NCBI GenBank assembly: GCA_963677085.2
Contig: CAXXFH010000004.1
Span: 1,364,001-1,428,000, forward strand
From: G963677085 sp963677085
GTDB taxonomy: Bacteria; Planctomycetota; Planctomycetia; Pirellulales; Thermoguttaceae
Reading direction: 5' to 3'
DNA: 64,000 nt
Part shown: piece by piece, positions 62,410 through 64,000 of the stretch
Layout: every line of letters begins with the position of its first letter
Numbering within the stretch: the stretch's first letter is position 1
Made by a program: the position numbers and the translations under genes
The notes under the pieces: model-generated
The model's input: the letters and a program-made list of their open reading frames with translations, nothing else
Databases searched by the model: none
Told to the model about the DNA's origin: nothing

Positions 62410-63504
62410 ATGCGACGCTCAATAGCGGCCGTTTCAAAACCCGGCTTCGGGTTCGTACGTCCGCTGAACGACGACCTCGGATCTAGTTTTGAAATAGCTC
62501 CTGGCCCTTTGGTCGGCACAAGCACACGAGGTGTTGGTTTGGTTACGCGCACACGGCAATGCAATGCTTTTACCCTGGTAGAATTATTAGTGGTAATCGC
62601 GATTATTGGCATTCTGATCGCGTTGCTCTTGCCAGCGGTACAGTCGGCCCGCGAAGCGGCTCGCCGCATGGGCTGCCAGAACAACCTCAAGCAAATTGGT
62701 CTCGCTCTGCATAGCTACGCCTCGGCCGTGGGGTCGTTGCCTCCGGCGACCATTATCGACAACTTCACCTCTACTTTCGACATCTGGAACGAAGCGGCTA
62801 CAGGCAGTCACGGCACAAGCTGGATGCTCCAGATCTTGCCCTACCTCGAGCTGGGAACCCTCTACGACCAGTGGGACTTCACCACGAATGTCCTAGGAAA
62901 CGCCTCGCTGGCGAAATCCGACATCGCCATGTTTTACTGCCCGAGCCGCCGATCTGGGGTTCGCCCCAGCGATGCTCCCTTCCAGATGTTTCAGGACTGG
63001 GAATCAGGAGGCACCGATTACGGGGGCTGCATCGGGTATGGGAACGCTTTCTGGGACGACCAAGATGGCGACTCGAACCATCCCTGCAAGCACAACTTCA
63101 GCAGTGTGGGACAAATCACCGAAGACGGTGACAACGACTGCTCCGCGGGCATCTTCTCGCCGCTCGCCGCAGTCAAAATCGACCATATTCGCGACGGCAC
63201 ATCCAACACACTCCTTACCGGTGAGCTGCAAAGACTTCACGGCAATGAGACCACACGCTTGAATGAATGCGCGCAAACCACGCACGATGGTTGGGCGGTG
63301 GGAGGTGCCGGCACGCTCTTCGATGTTCAGTACGGCGAGATGAACAATCAACACTTCGAGCATCCTGGCAGCGAGCACCCCGGCGGAGCTCAATTCGGCT
63401 TGGCCGATGGCTCCGTCCGGTTCATCAGCGAGAACGTCGACTCGAATACCCTCCAGTACCTGGCCACCTACGCCTGCGGCGAGGTGATTCCCGGCGAATA
63501 TTGA
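62410..63504 (+). CDS. DUF1559 protein with pseudopilin-like N-terminus
   Basis: The predicted protein has 364 residues. The ATG at 62410 is the only ATG in frame before the pilin-like segment and gives an unusually long, 50-residue leader; a start at a TTG near 62537 would give the normal short leader. Then NAFTLVELLVVIAIIGILIA and LLPAVQSAREAARRMGCQNN, the DUF1559 signature, followed by the usual beta domain and the C-terminal H-X9-DG motif (EHPGGAQFGLADGSVRFISE). As for the copy at 10127, it is probably a surface or pseudopilus component. Confidence 0.9.
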   Translation: MRRSIAAVSKPGFGFVRPLNDDLGSSFEIAPGPLVGTSTRGVGLVTRTRQCNAFTLVELLVVIAIIGILIALLLPAVQSAREAARRMGCQNNLKQIGLALHSYASAVGSLPPATIIDNFTSTFDIWNEAATGSHGTSWMLQILPYLELGTLYDQWDFTTNVLGNASLAKSDIAMFYCPSRRSGVRPSDAPFQMFQDWESGGTDYGGCIGYGNAFWDDQDGDSNHPCKHNFSSVGQITEDGDNDCSAGIFSPLAAVKIDHIRDGTSNTLLTGELQRLHGNETTRLNECAQTTHDGWAVGGAGTLFDVQYGEMNNQHFEHPGSEHPGGAQFGLADGSVRFISENVDSNTLQYLATYACGEVIPGEY

Positions 63505-63548
63505 CCCACCATGACCTCTGAATTGCACCCTTTCGGTAGCAAGCTATC

Positions 63549-63947
63549 ATGCCCCTTAATCCATTGACGTCCGCTAGCTCAATTCTTCTGGGACTTGCGC
63601 TACTGGCTATGGCTGGCTGTAGCGACGATGGTCGACCCGCGATGGCACCGGTCGAAGGTGTGATCACGCTCGACGGGCAACCCCTTGAAGGTGCCACCGT
63701 CGTCTTCCAACCGCCCCAGGGAAAGTCGTCGCATGGGCAGACGGATGCAAATGGACACTACGAACTCATTTACCTACGCGACATCCGCGGTGCATTGCTC
63801 GGCACCCACAGCGTAACCATCACCACGGCCACGGAAATGCAGCCCCAGGAACGGCTACCGGATTGCTACCACCGCCGAACCGAGTTAACGGCCGAAGTTG
63901 CCTCCGGCGGCGGGGAATTCGATTTTGCCCTCCACTCGTCGAAATAG
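63549..63947 (+). CDS. Small lipoprotein with carboxypeptidase-regulatory-like fold
   Basis: 132 residues, with a lipoprotein signal (LLGLALLAMAGC, Cys at about residue 24). The mature domain VEGVITLDGQPLEGATVVFQ ... HGQTDANGHYEL is the transthyretin/carboxypeptidase-regulatory-like beta sandwich that accompanies DUF1559 genes throughout planctomycetes. It starts 44 bp after the DUF1559 stop on the same strand and is probably co-expressed. Confidence 0.92.
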   Translation: MPLNPLTSASSILLGLALLAMAGCSDDGRPAMAPVEGVITLDGQPLEGATVVFQPPQGKSSHGQTDANGHYELIYLRDIRGALLGTHSVTITTATEMQPQERLPDCYHRRTELTAEVASGGGEFDFALHSSK

Positions 63948-64000
63948 TACTATTTAGGACAAACCGATAAATGACTTGCTGATTCGCCGGGCCGTGCTTC

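Noticed and set aside
1..64000. CRISPR arrays, rRNA genes and riboswitches
   Set aside because: No regularly spaced repeats, rRNA-like stretches or known riboswitch cores were seen by eye.

Overview
The window looks like a chromosomal piece of a planctomycete, probably of the Pirellulales/Pirellulaceae type. The evidence is a set of hallmark families: two DUF1559 proteins with pilin-like N-termini, PEP-CTERM proteins, a DUF1080 protein, twin-arginine Gfo/Idh/MocA-type proteins, a giant protein with a LEPR-XLL-like leader, a WXXGXW-repeat protein, and a very large WD40 protein with a DnaJ-like N-terminus. Start sites were chosen from signal peptides, conserved N-termini and visible Shine-Dalgarno sequences.

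Layout. Positions 1-13.8 kb are ordinary chromosome: the end of an exported protein, DNA polymerase III delta (holA), lipoproteins, a DUF1080 protein, a PEP-CTERM protein, an IclR regulator next to a Tat-exported isomerase-like protein, a DUF805 protein, a DUF1559 protein and a WXXGXW protein. Positions 14-20 kb are an acquired metal-resistance patch: a truncated TspO, a SUI1/eIF1-like factor, two related tiny basic proteins, and a CopA-type copper ATPase cut in two by an IS630-family element. Positions 20-31 kb hold small single-copy accessory genes on both strands (acetyltransferases, nucleotidyltransferase-like, DinB, SemiSWEET, TM2, TfoX-N, PD-(D/E)XK, exported TsaA/TrmO-like) with decayed genes among them. 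Positions 31.5-38 kb encode one 2176-residue exported giant. Positions 38-43 kb contain a membrane protein, a truncated TPR-like gene and a truncated tyrosine recombinase that meet at an IS5-family element.

The most interesting part is 42.98-49.80 kb. It is a small integrative element in the 3' end of tRNA-Glu(CTC). The displaced tRNA terminator lies beyond the left end, and a 15-bp copy of the tRNA 3' end marks that end, now split by an IS1182-family element that appears to have duplicated CTAG. The element carries a replication-initiator gene broken by one in-frame TAG, two large stem-loops just upstream of it, an integron-like cassette (a C1q-like secreted protein with an attC-like site), a small basic coiled-coil protein, an excisionase-like HTH protein and a tyrosine integrase. 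The attachment core lies inside the integrase reading frame. In the integrated state the integrase ends in antisense tRNA sequence, while about 97 further in-frame codons lie at the other end of the element. Circularisation would rejoin them, so integrase C-terminal identity should switch with integration.

Positions 50-64 kb are again ordinary planctomycete chromosome: an LRR protein, a Ser/Thr kinase, a 1232-residue WD40/terpenoid-cyclase-fold protein, a Gfo/Idh/MocA oxidoreductase, a DJ-1/PfpI protein, a XylR-type regulator, a PEP-CTERM protein, a DUF1559 protein and its usual small lipoprotein partner. Several short dispersed repeat families and long perfect hairpins sit between genes throughout the chromosome-like parts and are absent from the element.
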